This document shows, piece after piece, positions 1 to 12,376 of a stretch of 64,000 bases of DNA. The notes under the pieces were generated by a model, which saw only the letters and a list, made by a program, of their open reading frames with translations, searched no databases and was not told where the DNA came from. How positions within the stretch are numbered: position 1 is the first letter of the stretch; each line of letters begins with the position of its first letter. Position numbers and translations under genes: made by a program. This stretch comes from Lotus japonicus (Eukaryota > Streptophyta > Magnoliopsida > Fabales > Fabaceae): assembly GCF_012489685.1 (NCBI RefSeq), contig NC_080043.1, positions 34,491,987 through 34,555,986 of the forward strand. Reading direction: 5' to 3'.

Positions 1-152
1 CTGTATATTTCTTTCTTACTGTGTATATATGTTGCAAAACTTGGCTCATTGTAATTCTCTTATTTGAGAACATTAACTCGTCTTTTAATATATGTGATGG
101 TTTTGTAAGACATGTTTACTCAATTTTGCTCAATTTCAATTGGTTATTGCAG

Positions 153-634
153 TGTAGCTCATCCATACCTTCTTGCTGATAATCGGCATTACCCTTTCTA
201 TCTGTGGAGGAAAGTCATCATGGCTCACTGGTCAATTAAGTATCTTCTGGTCCCAATTTACTTATGTTCATGGCTCTCCATCATCCATATGTTGGGTTAG
301 TACTTAGTACATATCCTTATAAGCATTCATTTTTCATTTTTACTTGGGAAATTGTAACACCTTTTGCAAAACAGGGAAATCTCAAAAGAAAATCTGGGTG
401 TTGGCATACGTTTTGGCTACAGCTGCTGTTCTAATACCAACCCCACTGATAGAGTTCAGATATTACACAATACCATTCTATTTCCTGGCTCTTCACTGTA
501 GTAAAAATGATAGTCAAAGTTGGCTCCTCATAGGAATGGTATATGTTGGTGTGAATATCTTTACAATGATGATGTTTCTGTTTCGTCCATTTCATTGGGA
601 TCATGAACCTGGAATTCAGAGATTTATTTGGTGA
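153..634 (+). CDS. ALG10: ALG10, 3' terminal two exons (partial)
   Basis: This is the C-terminal part of the ER-membrane alpha-1,2-glucosyltransferase that adds the last glucose from Dol-P-Glc to the lipid-linked oligosaccharide used for N-glycosylation. Exon A (153-295) follows an AG acceptor at 151-152 and encodes HPYLLADNRHYPFYLWRK. Exon B (375-634) follows an AG at 373-374 and encodes IPTPLIEFRYYTIPFYF, ending in FRPFHWDHEPGIQRFIW and TGA. A donor GT at 296-297 joins the exons in frame: one base of a Gly codon lies before the intron and two after. Several hydrophobic stretches fit a multi-spanning membrane protein. The upstream exons lie outside the window. The conserved C-terminal motifs make the assignment secure; only the exact splice sites are inferred. 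Confidence 0.92.
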
Positions 635-1227
635 CAAAAATACATCAGAAAAACAAGAAGCTCGTGGCAGAACAGGGGGAGGGGTGGAGGGAGGTCCTCC
701 CTTGAATGTTTGGATCAGCTTCTTTTTTCTCAAAATCAATTCTAACACCTAGAATTTCTCTCCATAATTGATTTTGGCTTTAGAATCAATTGTAGAAGAA
801 TTTCCAAACATGGTTCAATCATGTGGAAAGCTTAATCAGTTTGTCCTTTTGAAGGAAATCTTTCTTCCTTATTCCTCTCCTTCCTTGATGGAGCTATGAT
901 TCAATTTGAGGTTACCACCTTACCGGCTATCAAAGTTTTTTCTAGCTTAATTAGTTCACACTTCTTTTCATCAAGTGAAACACTAGTTCAAATGAGTGTA
1001 TTAGTGTTTTTTCTTTCCCCGTTCCATGAATGAAGATTAGCCAATATTGGATGGACAAAACCTGAGTTGAATGCAAGCTATGCATATATTGAATGGGAAT
1101 TTTACACAATAAATACTAATTAACATCTTCACAGTTCTCTTATAATTTTTAATTCCTTCACAGTTCTCTTACTAATTTTCCAGTTCGTTCACGGTTCCTT
1201 CACAGAACTGGAAAAAGAATGTTGCGA
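635..1227. other. Non-coding stretch downstream of ALG10
   Basis: This stretch is AT-rich with no gene seen. The part at about 725-810 contains short inverted fragments around 'aatcaattct' and 'agaatcaattg'. They resemble the MITE found in intron 3 of the TRM gene downstream, and probably represent ALG10 3' UTR followed by MITE debris. Confidence 0.4.
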
Positions 1228-1970
1228 GTGTTAAACGGATTCGAGACTGGGTGCGGTGTCTCCTGAGACAATTAATATTATCGGTGCTTATGCCCCCTCA
1301 AGTTGGATTAGAGGCTTCTTTGTTCTTTGGAAGAAGATATTTTGGGAAGATTTGGAGAGTCTTGTTCAAGGCATTCCACAAGAAGAGAAGTTCATAGATG
1401 GTGATTTAAACGGATGAGTAGGTTGGGACTCGGAAGGCAAGGAATTTTACTAGAGTTTAGAAGGTTTTGGTTGTGGAGAGTTTAATGAGGAAAGACAGTC
1501 TATATTAGAGTTTTCTATAGCATATGACCGCAAAATTTAGAATACTTGTTTTGAAAAGCGGGAGAAACATCTTACTACCTATAAGAGCGGGACCTTAAAA
1601 TCACAAATTGGTTTCATTTTTGTTAGGAGCTTAGATAAGAGGGCTTGCAAGATAATATGGGGAGAGTGCTTGACTACACAACATAGGGTTCTAGTCCTTG
1701 GAGTCTGCTTTAAGAGTCGTAAACAGAAAACTTACAAGTTATGAATCCAAGAATTAAGTGGTGGCTGCCCAAGGGAGACAAACTTTTTCCTTTTAAGAGG
1801 AAATTAAAGGGAGAAAGTATTTGGGAGGCATGAGGTAATACTAATTTCATTTGGGATGACATGTTTGAGAAGGTTAAAAGAGAAGCTGAAGAAGTCCTAT
1901 TGTCTGTCGTGGGCATATCTAAAGGTTTAAGATTGAGAGATAAGGAATTTTGGGGGTGAAATAAAAGTGT
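1228..1970 (+). pseudogene. Decayed LINE endonuclease fragment
   Basis: Translation in shifting frames gives endonuclease/exonuclease/phosphatase pieces of a plant non-LTR retrotransposon: IIGAYAPS, then a FWEDLESLVQGIPQEEKF-like stretch, DGDLNG, a GFGCGEFNEE-like stretch, and LTTQHRVLVL near 1670-1695. These follow the order of the family (GAYAP, GDLNG, TTQHR). Stops such as DGDLNG followed by TGA, and frame changes, show it is dead. No reverse transcriptase domain follows, and neither a 3' end nor a target duplication is visible, so this is an old fragment. Confidence 0.7.
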
Positions 1971-3379
1971 GCAAAAAAAAATATAAAATTTAAAAGAGAA
2001 TGTTTTAAGATTTTACATGAATGCACCAAACAATATGCTTTCCATTATTTTATACCGATTATAAAGAATGGATGGATATTTTTTGTTACTTTTTATTTTA
2101 TTTTTTTGCTACATAAACACATATCAAACAATTAAAAAAAAATCAACATATAATCTCACCTCCCATAGGTTAGGAGTTTGAATCCTATGTGTCCAATAAA
2201 ACCTCAGTTGATGGATATTTGTTGGTCTTTCTGACATGTCACTGGCGCTTTTTCTAGTAGTTCAGAGGTACTTAATTTCTCTATGTTCCACTATTTTCTT
2301 TAAATAAACTACAAGTGATTTTTTTTTAAATAAGCTCTATCTTCTTGCTTCAATGTTTCATTCAGGTCCAACCTTGAGAGTTGAGATCTAGTATTAATTA
2401 GTGACAATTGATCTTTATTAAAAAAAAATCTCTTATGTCAGTAATTAAAATTTGTTATTTCTACAAAATTTATTTTCCAAAGTTCTAACAAAAATAAATA
2501 AAAATAGGACATGGGAAACAAAGAGATAACTAGCCGAGAATTTTGGTGGGGGTGTTTCTTCTTTGACCTTTTTGTTGAAAGGCGTCAATCAACCAGGTAA
2601 CCTTTATTCATCCATCCACATCCACTTTCTGCTCCACTACAATCATAAACAACAAAAACAACAAAGCAAGAATCCAGAGCTTCTTTGGTCACCTTTATTT
2701 CATGCAAGAGAATATGATTCCATAAGGTGATATCACTACCCTCTTGATTTTGTACATTGCAAAACTTTTCCACCCATTTCCACAATTGATTTCTACATTC
2801 AGGATGTGTTTAGATATTTTTATGATGAATAGAATGAAACCAAAAAAAATGGAAAGAAACAAAATAAAGTTTTGATCCCATTGTTTGGATATTATATATG
2901 ATGGAATATGTTATGATAATGTTGGTTTTTGTCTGGGAACATGCAATGAATAATCTTCTGCGTTTTTGTTTGGAAACATTTCCACAATTGATTTTGAAAC
3001 TAAAATAGTCCATGCCTGTACATATATATTTCATGATTTTTTTCCTGTGGCTGGGACTTAAATAATTTGTTTTTTCTATTTCTTTATGTGATCAAAGATT
3101 TCTTTTATTTTGAAGCCTTCAGCAATTTTCTTGTCATGCTTTATGATTTTACCGTCTTCTGATTTTGGACAACCATCTATGTTCATCTATTGCAAATTCC
3201 ATGAAATCATTGCAATGCTGGCATAATCATCTAATTAGAAGTATAGAAAGATTCTTCTGTTGAAGCCTAATCAATAGAATTCCTCATTCATAACCATAGG
3301 TGCTAATGCTTGATATTTGATTTGTAACTTGTATCAGGTTTGACAAGGCTGTAGCTGAATGCTGGTATTATTGTGAAAC
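1971..3379. other. Non-coding upstream region of the TRM gene
   Basis: This is AT-rich sequence with no supported exon. A possible 5' UTR acceptor AG lies at 3336-3337 ('gtatcag'), so the TRM gene may have an upstream leader intron. 'gtttgaatcc' near 2170-2180 looks like a pol III B box and may be a SINE relic. No TATA box could be fixed with confidence. Confidence 0.35.
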
Positions 3380-6300
3380 ATGGGAAGGCATAGACAACAA
3401 GAGGAGCATTCTGAGTCATATTGGGAGAATCATCATCCAGAATGCAGCAGGGGACTTTTCCACATTATCAAGCACCATCCATTGCGTCCTTTAATGAAAA
3501 GACTTGCACACAAGAGGGATGGTGATGGTGAAAGAAGTGCTAATGCAGGTTAGTGAAATTTGGTAGAGTTCCATGTTACATCATATATAGCAAATTGCCA
3601 AATTCTGCAGGTTATCAAAAATCCTCATTTTTTCTATACTAGATGGAAATTACATTTATAATTTGTTAGCAAGTCTTCTTTGTCATCTAAGGATTTGATA
3701 TGTGGGGGAAGGATTTGGTTACCTGCAGTCAGGGATACTCTACATTCACGCATTCATAATATCTGGACTGCATTATTAAGATCAGTCAACTTATATTTTT
3801 CATCCAGATCAGATGATAGATATAGGACAACTCAGATTCAGTGAATGCATGGATGTAGGGATTCACAACTCCAAAGGAGACGTTATTTCCTTCAAAACAT
3901 TGAATGTTTGACCCTTAAATCTCATGCAGGAACTGTACTGGGACCAATCCCAGCTAACATGAAGAAGGACCTCAACCTTGCTGAGACAAGAAACTCAAAT
4001 GTATGTTCTTATTAACATAATATATGACCATATGCATATTAACCACGAATGTGTTCTCATTGTTATTACCATTGTTATTAATCGGATACCATAGTTTCAA
4101 TTTTATTGATTATGGATGCATTGGTCTTTTACTGGTAAATAAATAATGTTAATATCTAATTTGAAGCTTGCCAGGTTGAACAACAAAAGGTGACACCGTT
4201 TTCTCCAGTAGCCAAAAACTCAGTAAAGAAGCAGATAAAAGCACTTTTCAAAGAGATATCTAAGAAGAGGAGCAGGCATCACAGAAGTTCATCATGTCCT
4301 ATCATGTCTCATTCAAATCATGATTTGGAGCAATCAAATGTTGATAATAGTACAAGGATGAAAAGAGGATTACAATGTGGTGCTAAACCTTCTAGTGAGT
4401 ATCATTGGGTCAGAAAGCATCAACCAGATAAAAAGGATTTTCTTGGACAAGAAATCAAAGAAGATATGGTAACATATGGAAGGAAACACTTCAACATCAA
4501 CATGAAAAGTGACATATTGACATTTCTTCATGATCCTGTCTCTCCTACAATCTATCACTTCCATAAACAACAGATGCGTAGTGCGAAAATGGCATTAACC
4601 AGGTCTGCATCATTTCCTTTACCTGACTCGTCATCAGAAAGAGCGCGGTCGGAGGTTATAAGCAATGCTTCCCTTCCAAAAAGACAAGGAAGTTTGTGTT
4701 TTGGAAGTAAAACACAAAAACTAGTTCAATTGAAATCCTCAAAAGTATTTTGTGAAGAGGCAGCATTAGAATGGAGACTAAATGGAAATTCCAATATAAA
4801 TGAAGCAACGATAGTAAGAAATGTGAACTCTTCTTCAGGATATTCCCAGTGTCAGAAAAGGAAAGAAATCAAACATGTTAAGAATCTCAAACAGAAAATA
4901 GAGCTTGTAACTGGAGAAAACAAAAGAGAAAAGCTTAGAGTTACAAATGATGCTATCATTGATAAACTTCCCCAAGGCCATGAGATATCAGATGAATTGA
5001 AGAAGGAAATTCTTAAGAAATTGACAGAACCAAGTTGTAATGAGAGCCATTCCAGGCACAGAATAAGAAGAATCTGGTCTCTTCCAGAACCACTAGAAAG
5101 TTATTCTAAACTCCATGAGAAAAGATTTAAGACAGAAGCAAGATTCCCTCAATCTAAGAAACCAAAGTTAAGAACAGAAATGGCTCATTCACCATTTAGG
5201 ATAAGGATTCTTTCATTACCTGATCTCCAATCTTTTTCCTATGGAGATGGCACTATGATTTCAGAGAGTGGTAGTTATCAGCAAAAGAGGCTTGACCTTA
5301 ATGTACATTCAAGAAATCAAGTGCAGACACATGTGGAAAATTTAATTCAAGAAAACCTTGTCAGTGAAGGTGAAAATGATTTAGTGGTTAGAAGTAATAT
5401 TATGGGATCAGGATCAGATTGTAGCAGTAAGATTAATGACAATTTGGGCATAATAGTTAATGACTTTGGAGACAGTAGTTTGAGAAAAGATGGCACTTCC
5501 AATGATCAAGATTCTGGGGCAATAAAAGAAGACAAGGCTGCAATAGCAGAATCAGGTTCACCCACTTTATCCAACTCTTTTAAATTTTTTTAATATGTAT
5601 ATGGTACCTTATCTTTAAGGAGTTGGTGTTACAGAATGTATTATGTGTTAAGAGATTTTTTTTTCTTGCTTAGAGCGTTTGGTTTCCCGTTGGGAGAGTA
5701 AAATCAATTATAGATGAAAGTTTTGATGTTTGAGAATCGTTTTGCATAATTGATTTCAGACACTGAATCAATTCCAGTAGGGGCTGGTGAGATTTGCTTC
5801 TGCATTCAACATAGCGCCCGATTGGATATGGGCTTATTGGAGCTAATCTACTAGCAAAATCACTAAATAATCTCCAATAAATGTTATTTGTTGACTTGCA
5901 TCCAAACGGGTACTTAATCAATTATGAGATTTTACAACTGAATTTCACAACATTTCCCCGACAAAAATCACTTTTTCATAAATGTACTTTAACATAAATC
6001 ACTTCACTCAACTCACTTTTACTATAATCAATTTTAACAAGATCAATGGTGACAAAAGCTATCGAAACACGCTTATAGTATAATGTGTAGAAAATGTGTA
6101 ATTGTACAGAAACAAACTGATATTTATAAATTTACTGGACTTATTTTTTCCATCATATTAAGTCCAGTTCTGAATTTTAACCATTAGATAAGCTGCAGGA
6201 AACAACATAGATTTGTAAATTGTGATCAAACTTTGCATACTATCACTTGGAGTATTTGTTCTACCTCTTTTAGTATGTTTAGATTGATATTTTCTATGTA

Positions 6301-7016
6301 ATATGTCAATTTGATATAATCAATGATCATGTTCATAAATTGAGTTATCTTTTTCAATATTGGTAGATTCAAAATCAAAGCCAGGACCAGTTGATAGATT
6401 GGATAATGTGGCTGAGCAACAGGAGGCTAACATGGATCCCCTTGGGACCACAGAGAATGCACAAAAAGTGGAGATTCTAAACTATGAGATTCCTCAATTT
6501 CAAGTGGACACAAGACACAAAGATGAGTTTAATTATGTAAAATATGTACTTGAGGTATCAGGACTCACTGGTAATGATTGCCTTTCAGCATGGCATTCTA
6601 GTGACCAGCCAGTTGATCCATTACTCTATGAAGAAATGGAAGGGGATCCTGAATTCTGCACTGGTGGTCAGTGTAATCACTATGTGTTGTTTGATTTAAT
6701 TAATGAGTCATTGTTGGATATTTATGGGAGGTCTTATAACTGCTGCTACAATCCTACTACACCATCTTCATCATCTCTTCCCCTAATTCATCCAATGCCA
6801 GGGTGTCACATTGTCTCAAAAGTGTGGGCTAGAATGAGCAGGTCACTGTGCTTGAGATTCAGAGGGGGGCAAACAGTGGATGATCATGTAGGTAGAGATC
6901 TAGCAAAGCTTGATGAGTTGGTGAACCTTCAGTTTTTTGCTGAGAGTGTGGGTTTGGAGGTGGAAGACTTGATTTTTCAAGAGCTCCTCAAGGAAATAGT
7001 AGGGGACTTAGCTTGA
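3380..7016 (+). CDS. TRM/LONGIFOLIA-type protein with C-terminal DUF4378
   Basis: Four exons join in frame to 756 residues: 3380-3548, 3930-4000, 4175-5555 and 6367-7016, all with GT-AG introns. The phases check out: G|GA at junction 1, phase 0 at junction 2, G|AT at junction 3. Residues 21-47 contain ECSRGLFHIIKHHPLRPLMK followed by a basic patch, the usual N-terminal element of this family. Residues 81-540 are basic and low in complexity, with short SLP motifs (IWSLPEPLESY, RIRILSLPDLQSFSY). Residues about 595-750 form DUF4378 (FNYVKYVLEVSGL, then DLIFQELLKEIVGDL). TRM proteins bind TON1 and microtubules and act in cell shape and division-plane control; which TRM this is cannot be told here. 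The start is the first ATG of the conserved N-terminus. Intron 3 holds MITE sequence. Confidence 0.88.
5672..6075. mobile_element. MITE, possibly nested, in intron 3 of the TRM gene
   Basis: The intron segment starts 'gcgtttggtttcccgttgg' and ends near 'tcgaaacacgc', imperfect inverted termini of a hAT-like MITE style. Inside it, 'cccgattggat' (about 5818) and 'catccaaacggg' (about 5900-5911) form a second pair of inverted ends around ~95 bp, suggesting one MITE inside another. No coding capacity was seen. Exact ends and target duplications are not resolved. Confidence 0.45.
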
Positions 7017-7391
7017 GATCATGCGGTCTTTCTTAATTATACTTCTCTTTTCTAAACTCATTTGTTTTATTATTCAATGTTGATAAAATAACAAGAAACT
7101 AGTCATTGATGCTCCGTTGAAGACAAAATGAAGTGTTTATAACCTAGAAAGACTTGCACTCTCAATTGCCTTAAGGCATTTTGGGCTACACTTCTCTGAC
7201 TACATCAAACTGCTCTTCTTAGTAACATTTTCGGCTACCTCACACTAAACCCAATACTTGTCATAACTCTTAAACTTATTGACATACAAAATCTATAAAT
7301 GCATGCAGAATAAGTAATAATATAAAATCACCAAAGCTATAATTATTGTCGTATAGTTAATATACGTGCAAATGAATAAATAGAATAACCA

Positions 7392-7464
7392 GCCCGTCTA
7401 GCTCAGTTGGTAGAGCGCAAGGCTCTTAACCTTGTGGTCGTGGGTTCGAGCCCCACGGTGGGCG
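7392..7464 (+). tRNA. tRNA-Lys (CUU)
   Basis: This is a 73-nt cloverleaf without an intron. The acceptor stem GCCCGTC pairs with GGTGGGC and is followed by discriminator G at 7464. The D arm is TAGCTCAGTTGGTAGAGC, the anticodon stem CAAGG/CCTTG encloses loop CTCTTAA (anticodon CTT), and the T arm contains GGTTCGAGCC. Internal A and B boxes are intact. A T5 run at 7468-7472 fits a pol III terminator. It is a nuclear-type gene, with no encoded CCA. Confidence 0.97.
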
Positions 7465-7582
7465 ATATTTTTCACTTTTTCATGTTTTGCACATCAAATC
7501 AAATGAATTAGGTCAAAATAATGGAAAAATTACAATATAAATCTCTAAATTCTATTTTATTGTATTAAATATGATATATGAC

Positions 7583-8466
7583 TATAAAATATAATTTCAT
7601 AAAATTAAATTTATATTTTTCGAATTAAAATCCTTGCTTCTAAATTTTAATATAATATTTTTCTGAATAATATTTTATCAAAATTGTACATATTTCCACC
7701 TTTACCTGTAATGGAATATTTTAATTAAATTAAATGAATTAACTTAAATTAAATATTAAAAACTATGATATTTATTTTAAATATTGTTTTCATATTTAAT
7801 ATTTTATTAAATTACATGAGAAAAAGTGAATATGATTATATTTCATCATATAAACTTTTCCACGAGGAAACGTCAAATCAAATTAAATAATACAAAGTAT
7901 AAAATTATATTATTAATTTTTTTATTTTATCCTCATATGTAATTTATTTAAATACAAAATAATTACTTAAGTTGATAATCAATTCAATATTTTTGTGATG
8001 GAGAAAATTAATTAAAATAGTAAAACAAAAAAAAAATTAACAAGCCTTGTTAATTTTTCGAATGATCAAAAAAAAAAATTTAACAAGCTATAAGTTATAA
8101 GCTCACACGCTAATGCAACACACTACTTATAGATAAGCTCGTTTAGCAAATATCTATATTTTTTTTCTTTCTTCGGAAAGACAGAAAATATCTACATTTG
8201 ATTAAACAAATTTATAACTTAAAGAAAAAAAAAAGTAAATGTCTTATGTATAAAAAAAGTGTACTGCTCCTTGATTGGTAAATAAAAAAAACAATTGGTG
8301 GAAGAATTATTTGCACATGTTATAGAGTTGAAAGAGATAAATACTAAATCGCACATCACCTAAACTTTAGAAGGTCAATTTACTTTTTTCCCAAATTTTA
8401 ATTTAGGTGAAATGCATTATTATCAAATACATTTTAATAGTAAGCTCTTCAATGCATTTAAGATGT
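7583..8466. repeat. Tandem duplication, copy 1 (~884 bp)
   Basis: This AT-rich unit is repeated almost base for base at 8485-9373 in the same direction. It runs from 'tataaaatataatttcat' to 'catttaagatgt'. It holds no ORF of note. The offset between copies drifts from 902 to 907 bp because of small indels, mostly in A or T runs. Confidence 0.92.
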
Positions 8467-8484
8467 GAATATAAAATATATGAA

Positions 8485-9373
8485 TATAAAATATAATTTC
8501 ATAAAATTAAATTTATATTTTTCGAATTAAAATCCTTGCTTCTAAATTTTAATATAATATTTTTCTGAATAATATTTTATCAAAATTGTACATATTTCCA
8601 CCTTTACCTGTAATGGAATATTTTAATTAAATTAAATGAATTAACTTAAATTAAATATTAAAAACTATGATATTTATTTTAAATATTGTTTTCATATTTA
8701 ATATTTTATTAAATTACATGAGAAAAAGTGAATATGATTATATTTCATCATATAAATTTTTCCACGAGGAAACGTCAAATCAAATTAAATAATACAAAGT
8801 ATAAAATTATATTATTAATTTTTTTATTTTATCCTCATATGTAATTTATTTAAATACAAAATAATTACTTAAGTTGATAATCAATTCAATATTTTTGTGA
8901 TGGAGAAAATTAATTAAAATAGTAAAACAAAAAAAAAATTAACAAGCCTTGTTAATTTTTCGAATGATCAAAAAAAAAAAATTTAACAAGCTATAAGTTA
9001 TAAGCTCACACGCTAATGCAACACACTACTTATAGATAAGCTCGTTTAGCAAATATCTATATTTTTTGTTTCTTTCTTCGGAAAGACAGAAAATATCTAC
9101 ATTTGATTAAACAAATTTATAACTTAAAGAAATAAAAAAAGTAAATGTCTTATGTATAAAAAAAGTGTACTGCTCCTTGATTGGTAAATAAAAAAAACAA
9201 TTGGTGGAAGAATTATTTGCACATGTTATAGAGTTGAAAGAGATAAATACTAAATCGCACATCACCTAAACTTTAGAAGGTCAATTTACTTTTTTTCCCA
9301 AATTTTAATTTAGGTGAAATGCATTATTATCAAATACATTTTAATAGTAAGCTCTTCAATGCATTTAAGATGT
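8485..9373. repeat. Tandem duplication, copy 2 (~889 bp)
   Basis: This is the second unit of the tandem pair, with the same start and end motifs as copy 1. Differences are few: an 'aaactttt' to 'aaattttt' change near 8755, added A's near 8972 and 'ttttttgtttc' near 9065. The near identity points to a recent duplication. Confidence 0.92.
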
Positions 9374-10085
9374 TTTCATTTCCAATTTTTTTAAAAAAAA
9401 TAGTTTCTACACACTAATATTGTAAAGAGTTTTACACATGCATTCAATCATATCTCTATATCTCATTTAAATATTTTAACTTTAATTATACTATGAAAAA
9501 TTGATGAATTTTATTTGGATAAATGTATAAACTTTTTTACAAGTTCATTGCTCGATGTTTAAGCTTAAAAAAATATTAAAAAGGCCGTTAGATGAATCTT
9601 ATGATTCTTATCACACAAAATATAATCTACCAAGGTTCGCTCAAAGCATGAAGCATACCAAAATAAAATGATAAACAAAGCGGTATGTAATGTAAGTGTA
9701 ACTATGTGACTAGCTATGACAATGACCTTTTAACTCAACTCTTAAAACCTTTCATCATGTACTTTAATTTTTAACACTTCTTTTAATTTTTATAAGTTAT
9801 CTCGTACTTTTTGCGTGTAAGTTGAGTTATCATGATTTCATAAGAAATGTATAAAATGAAATCGATATATACGAGGCCAAGTCTTATATAATTGCAATTG
9901 CAAAATCTAAAATTATAGTGACATTATTTGTCTATACATGGTTTCAGTTTTGTGTCTGAGTAATGTCATGAGGATAATTTTGTTTAGATGTCGATAACAA
10001 TGATGTAAGAATTTGTACCGACCAAAAATTTATTTTATCACTTTTATTTCTTTGAATATTATTTTTTAATTTTTTTTTATTAGAA
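9374..10085. other. AT-rich non-coding stretch
   Basis: No gene, RNA or clear transposon end was recognised here. Confidence 0.4.
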
Positions 10086-10436
10086 TTAGGGGAGTTTAAC
10101 TCAACCCAAAAGTTAATTCAATAGTTGAGGGGTGTTCAACCCTTAATAAACACTTGTTTGACCATAATTCCAGCCAATATAAGACTTCTAACACACCTTC
10201 ACGCTAAGGGCTGGACATCTGGAGCGTGAAATGAACATCAACAGGTGGCTCAAATATGTGAGGTTTCCACAATAAATGGATTTATGATAGACTCTGATAC
10301 CATATTATAATTAAGGAGGTCTAACTCAACCCAAAAGCTAGCTCAAGAGTTGATGGTTGTTCTACCATTTATAAACACTTCTTTAGTCATATCTACAACC
10401 AATATGAGACTTCTAACATTTTTCTTCCAAATAATA
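10086..10436. repeat. Two diverged direct copies of a ~120-bp repeat
   Basis: The block beginning near 'tttaactcaacccaaaag' (about 10095) recurs near 10320 as 'tctaactcaacccaaaag'. Both copies continue through an 'agttga(g/t)ggt(t)gttc' stretch and 'taaacactt' to 'ccaatatgagacttctaac'-like ends. The first copy also has 'gggctggacatctggagcgtg'. The wording resembles repeats common in legume intergenic DNA. It has no coding potential. Confidence 0.6.
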
Positions 10437-10444
10437 TATACATA

Positions 10445-11330
10445 ATGCTTTTTAAACCTGTGTTTTGGCCGACTCAAATAGCCACAAGGCTCAATATCGT
10501 TACGAACGACTTACTGGTTTTAAAACTAATTCCATACCATATTGGCCACCTTATAACAACAATAAAGAAGACTTTTCTCTTCCAATAGTAAATCGAGCTT
10601 ATCAGAGTAGGCACACTTACTAAACAATTGCAATGTTACTCGAGCGTAATCATCATCTCGAAAGTCTTACACAAATGTTTTATTACGGCTCAATGCCCCA
10701 ATTACAAGTTCTACAATGCCTATAAATACATTCATTTACATAAGTATTGCTCATTTTTCTATTTGAAATTCTTCAAAGCCTTTGAGATTCTCTCTCTAAT
10801 CTAGAAGCTGACTAAAGCGTTGAGTGTCTTTGCCGGTACATCTCTCTTCGTACTCCGCCTTGGACACGACTATCATTATCAAAGCGTTTAGCCTCTACAT
10901 CCATCGTACAAAGATTAAAGGTGTTTGAAGTTCTATTTCAAAAAGAATATATTAGTGTTGTTTACGAGAAAAAGGAAACAACGAGGCAAAGAAGGTTGAT
11001 CAAGCAAGATTTAACAAGGAAGAAGAACCGAACAAGCTCGAAGAGAAAAAAGAAGCCTACGTTGAATGAATGGAGAAGAGCTCTTCATCACCTCTAAGAG
11101 ATCATAGGTTGTCGTCTTTAATTTTTTTCTTGAACACCTTTTCGATGACCCATGATTCAGAACTATGCAATGTTAGGATCAAACTCAAGGTCAGAGAATC
11201 CTTCTTTCGATGAAGAGTTACTATTTGAATCATTGCTCCAAACTCATCCTCAAAATTCCTAATAATACCTTTCACACTCTAGTTGAGTTTAAGGAGAGTT
11301 TTTATAGATTGTAAAGGGGTAGAATCGAGT
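10445..11330 (+). mobile_element. LTR-like remnant of a retrotransposon
   Basis: A TATA box (TATAAATA, 10721-10728) is followed ~100 bp later by 'ctgactaaagcgttgagtgtctttgccgg', similar to the end-of-LTR sequence of plant Ty3/Gypsy elements. No second LTR, gag or pol lies nearby and no target duplication was found, so this is an LTR fragment or diverged solo LTR. Confidence 0.4.
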
Positions 11331-11812
11331 TTGATCGGACATTATTCAAATTATCATTACTATTTTCTTCACTTTCTTCTTCCCTTATTAAACATATAAT
11401 AACCAACATTCTGAATAAGGATGAGGAGAAAAGAGGAAGGGCTACTTGGAGGGAAGAAACTTTTAAATTTCAAAGTATAGAGTCTTGGGTGATTAATCAG
11501 CGGAATGACACTAAGGTAGTGTTTGACCTGACTTTTTTTGTTTTAAAAGTTACTTTTAAGTAAAAGTGAAAAATAAGATCTTTTACAAAAATAGTAAAAG
11601 TTGGGCTTAAATGCATTTGGTGCCCCTGATGTTTCAGGTTCGAGCAAATGACACCCTTCATCTATTTTTGTCAACGTTTGTACCCTCGATGAAACAAAAT
11701 AGTGTAACGAGTACCCCTCCGTCAGGTCAACGTTAAAAAACTAACGGAGGTGATGACGTGGCTTTTTTTTTTAATTTTTTGGACCTACCACGTTTTGAAA
11801 GTTGAAAAAAAG

Positions 11813-11880
11813 GGTGGGCGGGATTCGAACCTAGGACCTATAAGTGGCAAAACCCACCCCTAACCAGTTGAGCTACACAA
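11813..11880 (-). repeat. tRNA-like sequence in the left inverted repeat
   Basis: Read on the minus strand it begins TTGTGTAGCTCAACTGGTTA (A-box-like) and reaches GGTTCGAATCC (perfect B-box core) about 40 nt later. It cannot fold as a normal tRNA with a clear anticodon stem, so it is a tRNA-derived pol III promoter relic and not a tRNA gene. It has a mirror copy at 12891-12957. Confidence 0.65.
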
Positions 11881-12376
11881 ACAATTGATATATTAAGCAA
11901 CACAATTTTATTTATATCATTTATCCATTTGATGTTAGTTTCTTTGCAATTGCTACTCAGTTTGAATACCCAAAATGAAAGGATCTGAGTTTGAGAAATC
12001 TTCATAGAAGAAAACACAATTCAGGTGGCTTTCAACCCACATGCTGATACTAACAACATCATTAGCATCTAGCTCATGTGTAGAACGATAGATTACCCTT
12101 CTTCTTCTTCACCTTTTCACCTTTATTCAACAACCAACACTTTATTCTCTATTTAATATTGAAGTTTGGAGTCCAAAAATGAGTTCTGTAGGTCAAAACT
12201 TACCAAAACGCAATTCTGGAGATTTTCCGGCGAAGTGTCGCCGGCAAGGATGGTGGCCCGCGTCGGAGATGTCGCCGGGGGGGGAAAGTGTAATGGTTCT
12301 CCATCCTTTCGTGGCCAGGAACACGGTGGTGGCATCCGTTTCTCCAATTTCTCAACGGTTTTCCAGGAAATCGCAG

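Noticed and set aside
2160..2185. SINE or tRNA gene suggested by a B-box-like 'gtttgaatcc'.
   Set aside because: No A box at proper spacing and no defined ends.
4370..4570. Minus-strand ORF inside the TRM exon.
   Set aside because: Shadow of the real exon on the + strand.
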